Source of the DNA: HXMU1420-2 sp040830545
GTDB lineage: Bacteria; Pseudomonadota; Alphaproteobacteria; Rhodobacterales; Rhodobacteraceae
NCBI GenBank assembly: GCA_040830545.1
Contig: JBFOMB010000115.1
Span: forward strand, 1 to 32,915
Length of the DNA: 32,915 nucleotides
Direction of reading: 5' to 3'
The notes under the pieces: generated by a model
The model's database searches: none
The model's input: only the letters and a program-made list of their open reading frames with translations
What the model was told of the DNA's origin: nothing
Shown here: positions 1 through 7,913 of the stretch, one piece after another
Position numbering within the stretch: the stretch's first letter is position 1
How the letters are laid out: every line of letters begins with the position of its first letter
Made by a program: the position numbers and the translations under genes

Positions 1-1038
1 CATACGGAAGTCGTGGCCTACACAATGTTCTGCCTCGGGAATGGAGTGGCCGCGTTTGACGCAATCGTGTGTGACGTGTTCCCGGCGGATTGGCTGGATC
101 AAGCGCCGGGTGTGCGGGTTGTGTCCGCCTTGCTGCTTGTTGCAACGAAACCCGACGCAGAGAGCATTCGAGCATCGCTCAGCGATTGGTTTGTGCCCGA
201 AAGCCTCGCGACCGCTCAAGTGTTGGATGGAGCAGCAGTGGCTGCGGGGGATTTCCGCATCGACCCGGCAGGCCATATGCGGTTCGCTGTGTTTGTGGAA
301 CCCGGTACGGGCAAGCGCCGTGTGGGGCGCATCGTCCAGCGGCTGTGCGAGATCGAGACCTACAAAACCATGTCCATGCTCGGCTTTTCTCGGGCGCGCG
401 CCATCTCGTCCGAGATTGGTCCTCTGGACGGGCGGTTGACCTCGTTGATGCGGGACATGACAGGGGCCAAGACTCCGCCCGAGGATACGCTGACCCAACT
501 GCTGTCTGTGTCCGAACAGTTGGAGGCACTGGCGGCACACAACGCCTACCGGTTCGGTGCGACGCAAGCCTACTGCGCGATAGTCGATCAAAGGATCGAG
601 GTTCTCCGAGAACAGCGGTTTCAGGGGCGGCAGACCTTTTCCGAATTCATGATGCGGCGCTATGAACCGGCCATGAGGACGGTTGTATCGACAGAAAAGC
701 GCTTGCAGACACTGTCCGACCGGGCGATGCGCGCAGGGCAGTTGCTGCGCACACGGGTCGAGGTGGAGCGCGGCGCGCAAAATCAGGCGCTTTTGGCCAG
801 CATGGACCGGCGTGCCGATCTGCAATTGCGCCTGCAACACACAGTCGAAGGACTGTCTGTGGTCGCCATCAGCTACTACGCCGTGTCGCTGGCCGGATAT
901 GTATTGTACCCGTTGGCTGGTCCGCTGGGTGTGTCCAAGGAATTGATGACCGCGATCGTCGCGCTGCCGGTCGTGGCGGGGGTCTGGTGGGCCATCGGGC
1001 GCATTCGTAAGCGTTTGGACCGCGCCAGCCACGCCTGA
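1..1038 (+). CDS. DUF3422 family membrane protein, 5'-truncated by window edge
   Basis: The reading frame is open from base 1 and starts with residues HTEVVAYTMF, which resemble the conserved His-Thr-Glu motif of DUF3422 proteins. The true start therefore lies upstream of the window, and the GTG at 13 is not the start. About 345 codons are present, whereas family members are usually a little over 400 residues. The middle is helical and rich in Arg, Glu and Leu, which suggests a coiled coil. The C-terminus has two hydrophobic segments, around VVAISYYAVSLAGYVLYPLA and LMTAIVALPVVAGVWWAIG, followed by a basic tail, so it is probably an inner-membrane protein anchored at its C-terminus. The molecular function of DUF3422 is unknown to me. 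No clear terminator follows. Confidence 0.85.
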   Translation, partial: HTEVVAYTMFCLGNGVAAFDAIVCDVFPADWLDQAPGVRVVSALLLVATKPDAESIRASLSDWFVPESLATAQVLDGAAVAAGDFRIDPAGHMRFAVFVEPGTGKRRVGRIVQRLCEIETYKTMSMLGFSRARAISSEIGPLDGRLTSLMRDMTGAKTPPEDTLTQLLSVSEQLEALAAHNAYRFGATQAYCAIVDQRIEVLREQRFQGRQTFSEFMMRRYEPAMRTVVSTEKRLQTLSDRAMRAGQLLRTRVEVERGAQNQALLASMDRRADLQLRLQHTVEGLSVVAISYYAVSLAGYVLYPLAGPLGVSKELMTAIVALPVVAGVWWAIGRIRKRLDRASHA

Positions 1039-1116
1039 TCGGACCAGATTTTCATCAATGCCCAGAATGCGCTAAGCGGCATTGACCCTGCCAACTGCGC
1101 TGAAACCCTTGGTATG

Positions 1117-1145
1117 TTGGTGATACGACCCCATGTCGGTATCAT
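1117..1145 (+). promoter_or_regulatory. candidate promoter of the vWA-repeat gene, with an imperfect inverted repeat
   Basis: TTGGTG (1117-1122) and TATCAT (1140-1145) are separated by 17 bp, 31 bp upstream of the ATG at 1177. The -10 matches the sigma-70 consensus at 5 of 6 positions and the -35 at only 3. An imperfect inverted repeat, GATACGAC (1122-1129) and GTCGGTATC (1135-1143), fills the spacer and could be an operator. This is pattern-based only. Confidence 0.35.
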
Positions 1146-1176
1146 TAATTTATTTCAATTGACGGAGTATTTTGGG

Positions 1177-3195
1177 ATGAAAACGCTCCCCTTGCTGTTT
1201 CGTACGGTATTTTTGTTACTCACCGCGTGCTGGCTGGCCGGTCTTCCGCAAAATGTGCAGGCACAGTCCGCTGAACGCCAAAAGGTCATTCTGGTCCTCG
1301 ATGCCTCGGGCAGCATGTGGGGCCAGATCGACGGCGTGTCGAAGATCGAAATCGCCCGCGCCCAGATTGGCGACATGCTTGGCACTTGGGACGCAGACAC
1401 CGACCTGGGATTGATGGCCTATGGGCACCGCCAGAAGGGCGCGTGCGAGGACATTGAACTGGTTGTTGAGCCGGGCCCGCTAAATGCGGATGCGTTCCGC
1501 GCCTCGGTAAACGCAATTTCGCCCAAGGGCAAAACGCCGCTGTCAGATGCCGTGCGTCAGGCAGCGGAAGCAATGCGGTTCACCGAAGAACGCGCGACCG
1601 TCATCCTGCTGAGTGACGGGCTGGAAAACTGTCAGGCCGACCCATGTGCATTGGCGGCAGAACTGGAAGGGCAGGGGATTGATTTTACCGCCCATGTCAT
1701 TGGCTTTGACGTGGCAGAAACAGAGGCCGAGGAACTGTCCTGTCTGGCCGAAGAAACGGGCGGCCAGTTCTTTCTGGCCGGGGACGCGGACACACTGACG
1801 GCTTCGCTGAAACAGACCGTGGCGACCATCGCGGCGGAACCAGAGCCAGAGCCTAAGGTTGTTGTGGCCGAACCCGAGCCGGAACCAGAACCCCAGGGCC
1901 CCTTTGGCATCCGCGCGCGGGTCAAGATGTGTGAGAATTGCGATATCCTGACCGACAACGTGTTCTGGTGGCTGCAGGAGCCGGAACAAGACATCAATGG
2001 GAAACGCAAAGAGCTGGAGCGCAGCGCGCAGGCGGACTCGTTGTTTGAGGTCGCGCCGGGTGATTATTACCTGACGGTTCGAGTGGGGTCGGCCTTTGGC
2101 AATGTAAACGTCGCGGTTGCTGAAAAGGAACTGGCTGACACGGTTGTGGTTCTGGAGGCGGGCAATATGCGCGTCCGGGCAGAAGCGTCTGAAGGCGGCA
2201 CGTCGCTGGAAGACGACATGTTCTACTGGGTGTTTGAGGCCAAACAGGACCTGAACGGCGACCGCAAAGAGGTCGTGCGATCCGCCAAGGCGCAGGAAAT
2301 CTTTACGCTGAGCGAGGGTGAATACCTGCTGCGCGCGCGCCACGGCAGCGCCTTCCAGGATGTGCCATTCGAGATCAAGCCCGGAGAGCTGACCGACATC
2401 GTGGTGGCGATGAACGTGGCCTATCTGCGCGTGAACGCGATTCCGACCGCTGGTGCAGAACCGTTGACGGATGACATGTTCTATTGGGTCTTCGAACAGG
2501 CTACGGATTTGCAAGGCAACCGAAAGGAAATCGTTCGATCCGCCCAGAATGAACCTGTCTTCAAATTGCCCGCAGGCGACTACCTCGTTCGTGCGCGTCA
2601 CGGCAATGCCTTCGCAGATGTGGAGGTGTCGGTATCAGCAGACACACTGACGACCGAGACATTCAATATGAATGTCGGCTATCTGCGCCTGTCTGGGGCC
2701 ATGGCCGAGGGGCTCGCACCGCTCAATGATGCGCTGTTCTACTGGGTTCAGGAGGCGAAACAGGACCTGAACGGCAAACGCAAGGAAATCGCGTTGGCTG
2801 GTCAGCCCAACCCGTTGTTCAAATTGCCTGAGGGCGATTACAACATCGTTGTCCGCAACGGGTCAGCCTTCCGCAATTTCGATGTGTCAGTGAAGGCTGG
2901 GCAGTTGACGGAGCAGGCGTTTGTGCTGGACACAGGGTTACTTGTGACAAGCGCCGCGCTGACCGAGGATACGCCAGCACTCACCAACGATGTGTTCTGG
3001 TGGCTCTTGAAGGCGGAAACCGACCTGAACGGTAACCGTGCGGAACAAGCGCTGGCGGGGCAGGCCACTGCGCGCTTCATCGCGCCTGCGGGCGAATACG
3101 TGCTGCGGGTCCGCCATGCAGGGGAGTTTTATGAATTCCCGGTGGCGCTGAGTCCCGGTGAGCAGCAAGAACTGACCGTGGTGTTGAAGAAGTAA
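1177..3195 (+). CDS. exported von Willebrand factor A protein with five 86-residue C-terminal repeats
   Basis: The start is taken at ATG 1177 because it follows GGAG (1164-1167) and opens a signal sequence; an upstream in-frame start at 1114 would bury it. The product is 672 aa. The signal probably ends after NVQA (residue 29), although LTAC at 15-18 could be read as a lipobox. A vWA domain spans about residues 36-215 with an intact metal-ion-dependent adhesion site: DASGS at 42-46, a later TPLSD threonine, and LSDG. An acidic Glu-Pro linker follows at about 222-245. Residues 260-672 are five tandem repeats with the pattern F-[YW]-W, D-[LI]-x-G-x-R-x-E, G-[DE]-Y and R-x-G-x-[AE]-F. Such proteins usually bind ligands at the cell surface or in the periplasm. 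The partner is unknown and the repeat family is not one I can name. Confidence 0.85.
   Translation: MKTLPLLFRTVFLLLTACWLAGLPQNVQAQSAERQKVILVLDASGSMWGQIDGVSKIEIARAQIGDMLGTWDADTDLGLMAYGHRQKGACEDIELVVEPGPLNADAFRASVNAISPKGKTPLSDAVRQAAEAMRFTEERATVILLSDGLENCQADPCALAAELEGQGIDFTAHVIGFDVAETEAEELSCLAEETGGQFFLAGDADTLTASLKQTVATIAAEPEPEPKVVVAEPEPEPEPQGPFGIRARVKMCENCDILTDNVFWWLQEPEQDINGKRKELERSAQADSLFEVAPGDYYLTVRVGSAFGNVNVAVAEKELADTVVVLEAGNMRVRAEASEGGTSLEDDMFYWVFEAKQDLNGDRKEVVRSAKAQEIFTLSEGEYLLRARHGSAFQDVPFEIKPGELTDIVVAMNVAYLRVNAIPTAGAEPLTDDMFYWVFEQATDLQGNRKEIVRSAQNEPVFKLPAGDYLVRARHGNAFADVEVSVSADTLTTETFNMNVGYLRLSGAMAEGLAPLNDALFYWVQEAKQDLNGKRKEIALAGQPNPLFKLPEGDYNIVVRNGSAFRNFDVSVKAGQLTEQAFVLDTGLLVTSAALTEDTPALTNDVFWWLLKAETDLNGNRAEQALAGQATARFIAPAGEYVLRVRHAGEFYEFPVALSPGEQQELTVVLKK
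1954..3192 (+). repeat. five tandem 258-bp (86-codon) coding repeats
   Basis: Units begin at 1954, 2212, 2470, 2728 and 2986. The first four are each exactly 86 codons and align without gaps; the fifth stops after 69 codons at the C-terminus. Each opens with an acidic or Asn residue then F-[YW]-W and carries a D-[LI]-x-G-x-R-x-E motif. Units 2 and 3 are the most alike (both start DDMFYWVFE). DNA identity between units is clearly lower than protein similarity, so the duplication is old and the spacing has been kept. Confidence 0.9.
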
Positions 3196-3220
3196 TCTGT
3201 ATCCTCACACGACTCGAGCG

Positions 3221-3281
3221 CCCCGGACCCGATCCGGGGCCTCCACCTTTGAGACAAGAGATCCCGGATCAAGTCCGGGAT
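3221..3281. repeat. 61-nt double palindrome between convergent genes
   Basis: The first palindrome has arms CCCCGGA/TCCGGGG with a 5-nt loop (3221-3239). A 21-nt spacer follows (3240-3260), then a second palindrome with arms ATCCCGGA/TCCGGGAT and a 5-nt loop (3261-3281). The same layout recurs at 31991-32051. It sits between the stop codons of two convergent genes and could act as a bidirectional terminator or REP-like element. No T-run follows either stem. Confidence 0.7.
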
Positions 3282-3305
3282 TGCGTTGCACGTATGGCAT
3301 GCGCG

Positions 3306-4499
3306 CTAACAAACCTGCCCGGCGGCCCATCCCGATGACCAGGCCCACTGGAAATTGTACCCGCCGAGCCATCCGGTCACATCCACAACCTCACCCACAA
3401 AATACAGGCCCGGCACTTTGCGTGCCATCATCGTGCGCGCATCCAGGTCACGTGTGTCAACACCGCCGAGCGTGACCTCCGCTGTGCGGTATCCTTCCGA
3501 GCCGGCGGGCACGATGCGCCAGTCATGCACGGCCTCGGACAACTGCATCAGCGTCTTGTCCGATTGATCCGCCAACCGTCCATCGACTCTGGCACGTGCC
3601 GTGACCGCACGCGCGAGGTTTTCCGGCAGGACCTGCGTCAGCGCGTTTTTGACGGAGACCCGTCCACTCGTGCTGCGCCGCTCGCGAAGCGTGTCATATG
3701 TGGATTGTCCCGTTGCCAGGTCCACCGCAATTGCATCACCTTCCCGCCAGTAGGATGAGATTTGCAGGATCGATGGCCCGGACAACCCGCGATGGGTGAA
3801 GAGCAGCCCTTCCTCAAAGCTGGCTGAGCGGCAAGACACGCGCGCGGCAACGGACAGACCGGAAAGCGCTGCCATCTCGGCTTTGCTGCCGTCCGTGAAG
3901 GTCAGTGGCACCAGCGCAGGGCGCGTGTCTGTCACGCGCAGGCCGAACTGTGTGGCCAGTTGATAACCGATACTCGTGGCGCCCATTTTCGGGATGGATT
4001 TGCCGCCCGTGGCCACGACCAGCGAAGCTGCGTGCCAAGTGCCGTGAGATGTTTCGATGATGTAGGCGTCGCCGTCCTGCCGTACCCCGCGGACCTCGGT
4101 GGACAGGTGAAGCTCCACCCCTGCCTCGGCCATATCCCGGACCAGCATGTCGATGATCTGTCGCGCAGAGCCGTCGCAAAACAATTGTCCCAGCGTTTTC
4201 TCATGCCAGGCGATCCCGGCCTGATCCACGCGGGCGATGAAATCGTCCTGTTTGTAGCGATTGAGCGCCGACAACGCGAAACGCGGATTGTCTGACAGGA
4301 AACGCTCTGGCGCGATATGCAGGTTGGTGAAATTGCACCGACCGCCACCTGAAATGCGGATTTTTTCGCCCGGTGCACGCGCATGGTCGAGCAATACGAC
4401 ACGCCGCCCGCGCCGCCCGGCCTCGATCGCGCAGAACATACCTGCGGCACCTGCGCCGAGGATCAGGACATCCGTTGATTTCTCATTGGCCCGTTGCAT
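3306..4499 (-). CDS. HI0933/YhiN-family NAD(P)/FAD-dependent oxidoreductase
   Basis: The 397-aa product matches the usual length of the HI0933-like flavoprotein family (YhiN in E. coli, BaiN in gut clostridia). An N-terminal Rossmann FAD site, GAGAAG, is preceded by hydrophobic residues, and an acid-ended second strand (VVLLD) follows. The family motif SGGGRCN near residue 50 and a C-terminal GWLGGYNFQWAWSSGW stretch, which lines the FAD site in this family, are both present. It is cytosolic with no membrane segment. The physiological substrate is unsettled; names such as aminoacetone oxidase or bile-acid reductase should not be transferred. It is divergent from the acyl-CoA synthetase at 4667, with 167 bp between starts, and convergent with the vWA gene. 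Confidence 0.88.
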   Translation of the reverse strand: MQRANEKSTDVLILGAGAAGMFCAIEAGRRGRRVVLLDHARAPGEKIRISGGGRCNFTNLHIAPERFLSDNPRFALSALNRYKQDDFIARVDQAGIAWHEKTLGQLFCDGSARQIIDMLVRDMAEAGVELHLSTEVRGVRQDGDAYIIETSHGTWHAASLVVATGGKSIPKMGATSIGYQLATQFGLRVTDTRPALVPLTFTDGSKAEMAALSGLSVAARVSCRSASFEEGLLFTHRGLSGPSILQISSYWREGDAIAVDLATGQSTYDTLRERRSTSGRVSVKNALTQVLPENLARAVTARARVDGRLADQSDKTLMQLSEAVHDWRIVPAGSEGYRTAEVTLGGVDTRDLDARTMMARKVPGLYFVGEVVDVTGWLGGYNFQWAWSSGWAAGQVC

Positions 4500-4580
4500 G
4501 GCGCGCGCCTACCGCGCTGAGGTCGCCGGGGCAAGCTGAACCTGTCGCGTCCGCGCTGGCCGGGTGCAGGCATTGTCGCA

Positions 4581-4593
4581 TGCAAATGCATAT
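4581..4593. promoter_or_regulatory. palindromic TGCA-N3-GCATAT motif upstream of the acyl-CoA synthetase
   Basis: A 13-bp motif, TGCAAATGCATAT, lies 73 bp before the start at 4667 next to a weak -35-like TTGTCG (4573-4578) and TCATAT (4595-4600). A nearly identical motif, differing at two central bases, lies at 13246-13258 just before argE. It could be a shared operator. The rest of the 167-bp gap shows nothing else clear. Confidence 0.25.
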
Positions 4594-4666
4594 GTCATAT
4601 CTTTCCCAAACGCGGGTTGCGCAATGGGAGAGGCGTTGCCAATCCGGCGTAAAAGAGGAGACAACG

Positions 4667-6361
4667 ATGTCAGACAGAAAACCCATCGAGGGCATGGCAC
4701 ATGTTCGGGGAACAACCGACGAGCCGTTGTTGGAGCTGACCATTCCACAGGTTTTGAGGCGCGCGGTGGAGGCTCATGCGGGGAACGAAGCGGCTGTGTT
4801 TGCTGAGGAAAACCTGCGCTGGACCTATGCGGAGTTCGCGCAGGAGGTGGATTGTCTTGCCGGAGGTTTGATGCGGTTGGGTGTGCAAACCGGCGACCGA
4901 GTCGGCATCTGGTCCCCGAACCGAAGCGAATGGCTGCTGACACAGTTTGCCACCGCCCGGATTGGTGCGATCCTGGTCTGTGTGAACCCGGCCTATCGCC
5001 CCTATGAGCTGGAATACGCGCTGAACAAGGTTGGATGCAGCACGCTCGTGACGGCACGGTCTTTCAAGACCTCGGACTATATCGGCATGTTACAGGGGTT
5101 GGCGCCCGAACTGGCCGACTGCGCGCCGGGTGGGCTGAACGCGGCCAAGGTGCCCGAGCTGAAGCGTATCATCGCAATTGGCGCGGACGCACCTGCGGGC
5201 ATGTTTGCCTTCCCTGATGTGATGGCAATGGGCGATGATGTTCCTGTTGTCGATCTGGACGCCATAACAGGCACGTTGAACCAGAACGATGTGGTCAACA
5301 TCCAATTCACTTCTGGCACCACTGGCAGCCCCAAGGGCGCATCGCTGACTCATCGCAACATCGTCAACAACGCGAACAACGTGACCGCGGGCATCACCTT
5401 TTCTCCAACTGACCGCTTGTGCATTCCAGTGCCGTTCTACCACTGTTTTGGTATGGTAATGGGGACACTGGGATGTGTGACCAAAGGGGCGACCATGGTG
5501 ATCCCCGGAGAGGGGTTCGATCCCGCGCAGACCTTGCGCGCGGTTTCGGATGAACGGTGCACGGCGCTCTATGGCGTTCCAACCATGTTTGTTGCGGAAT
5601 TGGGGCTGGCGGATTTCGACAGCTATGACCTCGGCTCGCTTCGGACCGGGATCATGGCGGGTGCGACCTGTCCCATTGAGGTGATGAAACAAGTGCAGGC
5701 ACAGATGAACATGTCAGAGGTTACTATTGCCTATGGCATGACCGAAACCTCGCCCGTGTCGTTTCAATCCGATGTGGACGACCCGCTGGAGAAACGCGTC
5801 AGCACGGTGGGCCGCATCCACCCGCATGTGGAATGCAAGGTGGTTGACGAAAGCGGCCAGACCGTCGCGCCTGGGGTGCAGGGCGAGCTGTGCACGCGCG
5901 GCTATTCGGTGATGCACGGCTACTGGAACGATGCGGAGAAAACGGCGCAGAGCCTCAGCGAAGATGGCTGGATGATGACCGGGGACCTCGCTGTGATAGA
6001 CGAAGAGGGGTATTGCGACATCACGGGCCGGGTGAAGGACATGATCATTCGGGGTGGCGAAAACGTTTATCCCCGTGAAGTGGAGGATTTCCTTTTTACC
6101 CATGAGCGGATCGCGCAGGCACAGGTGTTTGGCATTCCGGATGAAAAGTTTGGCGAGATTGTCTGCGCCTGGGTGGTTCCCGCGCCGGACAGTACGCTGG
6201 ACGAAGAGGATGTGCGCGCCTTTTGCAAGGATCGCATTTCACATTTCAAAGTGCCCACGCATATCCGCATTTGTGACGAGCTGCCGATGACTGTGACGGG
6301 CAAACCGCAGAAATTCATCATGCGCGAACAGATGGTCGCTGATCTGGTAGGTCAAAGCTGA
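4667..6361 (+). CDS. acyl-CoA synthetase (AMP-forming), ACSF2/FadD-like
   Basis: The start at ATG 4667 is chosen because AGAGGAGA precedes it at 4654-4661; the longer open frame upstream overlaps the divergent gene and has no ribosome site. The product is 564 aa, normal for ANL-superfamily ligases. It has the ATP-binding loop FTSGTTGSPKG at about 214-224, the YGMTETSP motif near 355, the MTGDLAVIDEEGY and GRVKDMIIRGGENVYPRE motifs, and the C-terminal catalytic Lys in VTGKPQKF near 543. It should activate a fatty or related carboxylic acid to acyl-CoA via an acyl-adenylate in the cytoplasm. The sequence is close in style to mammalian ACSF2 and bacterial YngI-like medium-chain enzymes. Chain length cannot be read from the sequence. 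Confidence 0.92.
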   Translation: MSDRKPIEGMAHVRGTTDEPLLELTIPQVLRRAVEAHAGNEAAVFAEENLRWTYAEFAQEVDCLAGGLMRLGVQTGDRVGIWSPNRSEWLLTQFATARIGAILVCVNPAYRPYELEYALNKVGCSTLVTARSFKTSDYIGMLQGLAPELADCAPGGLNAAKVPELKRIIAIGADAPAGMFAFPDVMAMGDDVPVVDLDAITGTLNQNDVVNIQFTSGTTGSPKGASLTHRNIVNNANNVTAGITFSPTDRLCIPVPFYHCFGMVMGTLGCVTKGATMVIPGEGFDPAQTLRAVSDERCTALYGVPTMFVAELGLADFDSYDLGSLRTGIMAGATCPIEVMKQVQAQMNMSEVTIAYGMTETSPVSFQSDVDDPLEKRVSTVGRIHPHVECKVVDESGQTVAPGVQGELCTRGYSVMHGYWNDAEKTAQSLSEDGWMMTGDLAVIDEEGYCDITGRVKDMIIRGGENVYPREVEDFLFTHERIAQAQVFGIPDEKFGEIVCAWVVPAPDSTLDEEDVRAFCKDRISHFKVPTHIRICDELPMTVTGKPQKFIMREQMVADLVGQS

Positions 6362-6400
6362 CCTGTTGCAACTGACCGCGGGCTGGTCCTATGCAACCCC

Positions 6401-6853
6401 ATGACAATCTGGCGACCTCACCCAAACATCCGGGTCAAGGCTTTGGGCCTGCATTGGCGCGGGTCTAGCCTGCTGGCGGCGGAGGTTCTGGACGATCAGG
6501 GCCGGGTCAAAGGGGTGCGCCCCTTGGGTGGGTCGGTCGAGTTTGGGGAAACGGCAGAGCAGGCTGTGGTCCGAGAGTTCGAGGAAGAACTGGGCATCGT
6601 TGTAAGGGTGTCCGGGCCTGCGATGTTCTTCGAAAACCTCTATGTGCATGAGGGGCAACAGGGGCACGAATACCTGATCCTGTTTGATGTGACCTTTCCC
6701 GATGGGGCCTTTGCGGATGAAACGCGGATAGCCTTTCGTGAGGACAATGGCGTCTTGTGCCATGCCGCGTGGATTGACCTGGACGATCTGGATGGGCCGG
6801 GGCAGCCACGGCTCTATCCGGAAGGGCTCAAGGCGCGATTGGAGCAGGGCTAA
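6401..6853 (+). CDS. Nudix hydrolase
   Basis: The 150-aa protein has a complete Nudix box fitting GX5EX7REUXEEXGU: Gly44, Glu50, Arg58-Glu59, Glu62-Glu63 and Gly65. It should hydrolyse a nucleoside diphosphate linked to another moiety, using a divalent metal bound by the box glutamates. It is a compact single-domain cytosolic enzyme, and the substrate cannot be predicted. It starts 39 bp after the acyl-CoA synthetase with a poor ribosome site, so it may be co-transcribed. A bidirectional terminator lies immediately after the stop. Confidence 0.88.
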   Translation: MTIWRPHPNIRVKALGLHWRGSSLLAAEVLDDQGRVKGVRPLGGSVEFGETAEQAVVREFEEELGIVVRVSGPAMFFENLYVHEGQQGHEYLILFDVTFPDGAFADETRIAFREDNGVLCHAAWIDLDDLDGPGQPRLYPEGLKARLEQG

Positions 6854-6897
6854 ACAAAAAGCCCGCCGCATTGGTGCGACGGGCTGTTTTGATTTTT
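6852..6897. terminator. bidirectional intrinsic terminator
   Basis: An 11-bp stem with one mismatch (AGCCCGCCGCA at 6860-6870, TGCGACGGGCT at 6875-6885) and a 4-nt loop is followed rightward by GTTTTGATTTTT. Leftward, on the other strand, it is followed by CTTTTTGTTTAG. It lies between the convergent Nudix and permease genes and fits rho-independent termination in both directions. Confidence 0.85.
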
Positions 6898-6905
6898 GAA
6901 ATGTC

Positions 6906-7913
6906 TCAGCGGCCCCGGATTCGTGGGTCCAGCGCGTCGCGCAGACCGTCACCCAGGTAGTTCACGCTCAGCACGGTCAGTGAAATCAGCAGGCCGGGCC
7001 ACAACACGCGTTCAGGATAGAGGTCCATCCGATCCACGCTGTCGTTCAGCAACCGGCCCCATGTTGGGAAGTCCGGCGGGAAGCCGAAGCCAAGGAAGCT
7101 AAGCGCGCTTTCGGTGATGATCGCAATTGCGATGCCCAGCGTGGCTGAGACCATGATCGGCGACAGCACGTTGGGCAGCAGGTGCCGCATGACTAGCTTT
7201 GATGGCTTTGTGCCGATGGAGCGGGCGGCGAGGATGAATTCGCGTTCCTTCAGCGCCAGGACATCGCCCCGCACGATCCGCGCGGTCTGCATCCAGGATG
7301 TGATGCCGATCAAGCTGACCACCAGCACAAACACGCCGCCCTCAACCCCGAACGCTTTGCTGAGCGGTTCACGGAACAGCAACGAGGCGACCAGGATCAG
7401 CGGCAGCAGGGGCAGGGCCAGAAACAGGTCGGTCAGGCGCATCAGAGGGCCATCCAGACGTTTCACGTAACCCGCCAGCACGCCGATCAGTGTGCCCAGC
7501 AGAATCGACAGTGCCATCGCCGTCAGGCCCACAGCAATCGACACACGCCCGCCCTGCATCATCCGGGCCAGCGTATCTCGGCCCAGGTTGTCAGTGCCCA
7601 GCGGGTGTTGCCAGTACACCTTGGCATCGCCATCCCACAGCAGATGATAAATCGGCCGCGTATCTCGATAGGTCAGGAAGTCCCGGCCTGTCGGCAGGTA
7701 GGTGGCATCAACCCACCACAGGAACGGCCCGATCAGCACGCCCAGCAGGATCACAAGGAAGACGATGCCGCCTGCCATGGCCCCTTTGTGATGGGTGAAT
7801 TGATCCCACACATCGCGCCATTGGCTGCGCGGCGGCGCAGACGGGGTTGGGTCGGGCAGGGCGCCGGCGTTGGTCGGCTTGTCCGATACGTAGTGTGAAG
7901 AGGACTCAGTCAT
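6906..7913 (-). CDS. peptide-type ABC transporter permease, OppC/DppC-like
   Basis: The 335-aa inner-membrane protein has a cytoplasmic N-terminal tail, a first membrane helix (GGIVFLVILLGVLIGPFLWW), and an OppC-type periplasmic loop ending in HPLGTDNLGRDTLARMM. The binding-protein-dependent permease core follows. The EAA loop that docks on the ATPase is EFILAARSIGTKPSKLVMRH, and the C-terminus ends with the usual LGDGLRDALDPR. It is the last gene of the leftward operon. Its ATG overlaps the end of the upstream OppB-like gene by 8 bp, implying translational coupling. Confidence 0.93.
   Translation of the reverse strand: MTESSSHYVSDKPTNAGALPDPTPSAPPRSQWRDVWDQFTHHKGAMAGGIVFLVILLGVLIGPFLWWVDATYLPTGRDFLTYRDTRPIYHLLWDGDAKVYWQHPLGTDNLGRDTLARMMQGGRVSIAVGLTAMALSILLGTLIGVLAGYVKRLDGPLMRLTDLFLALPLLPLILVASLLFREPLSKAFGVEGGVFVLVVSLIGITSWMQTARIVRGDVLALKEREFILAARSIGTKPSKLVMRHLLPNVLSPIMVSATLGIAIAIITESALSFLGFGFPPDFPTWGRLLNDSVDRMDLYPERVLWPGLLISLTVLSVNYLGDGLRDALDPRIRGR

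Noticed and set aside
1543..2601. 352-codon frame on the minus strand inside the vWA-repeat gene
   Set aside because: Its repeats mirror those of the sense gene, and it has no recognisable motif or start signal.
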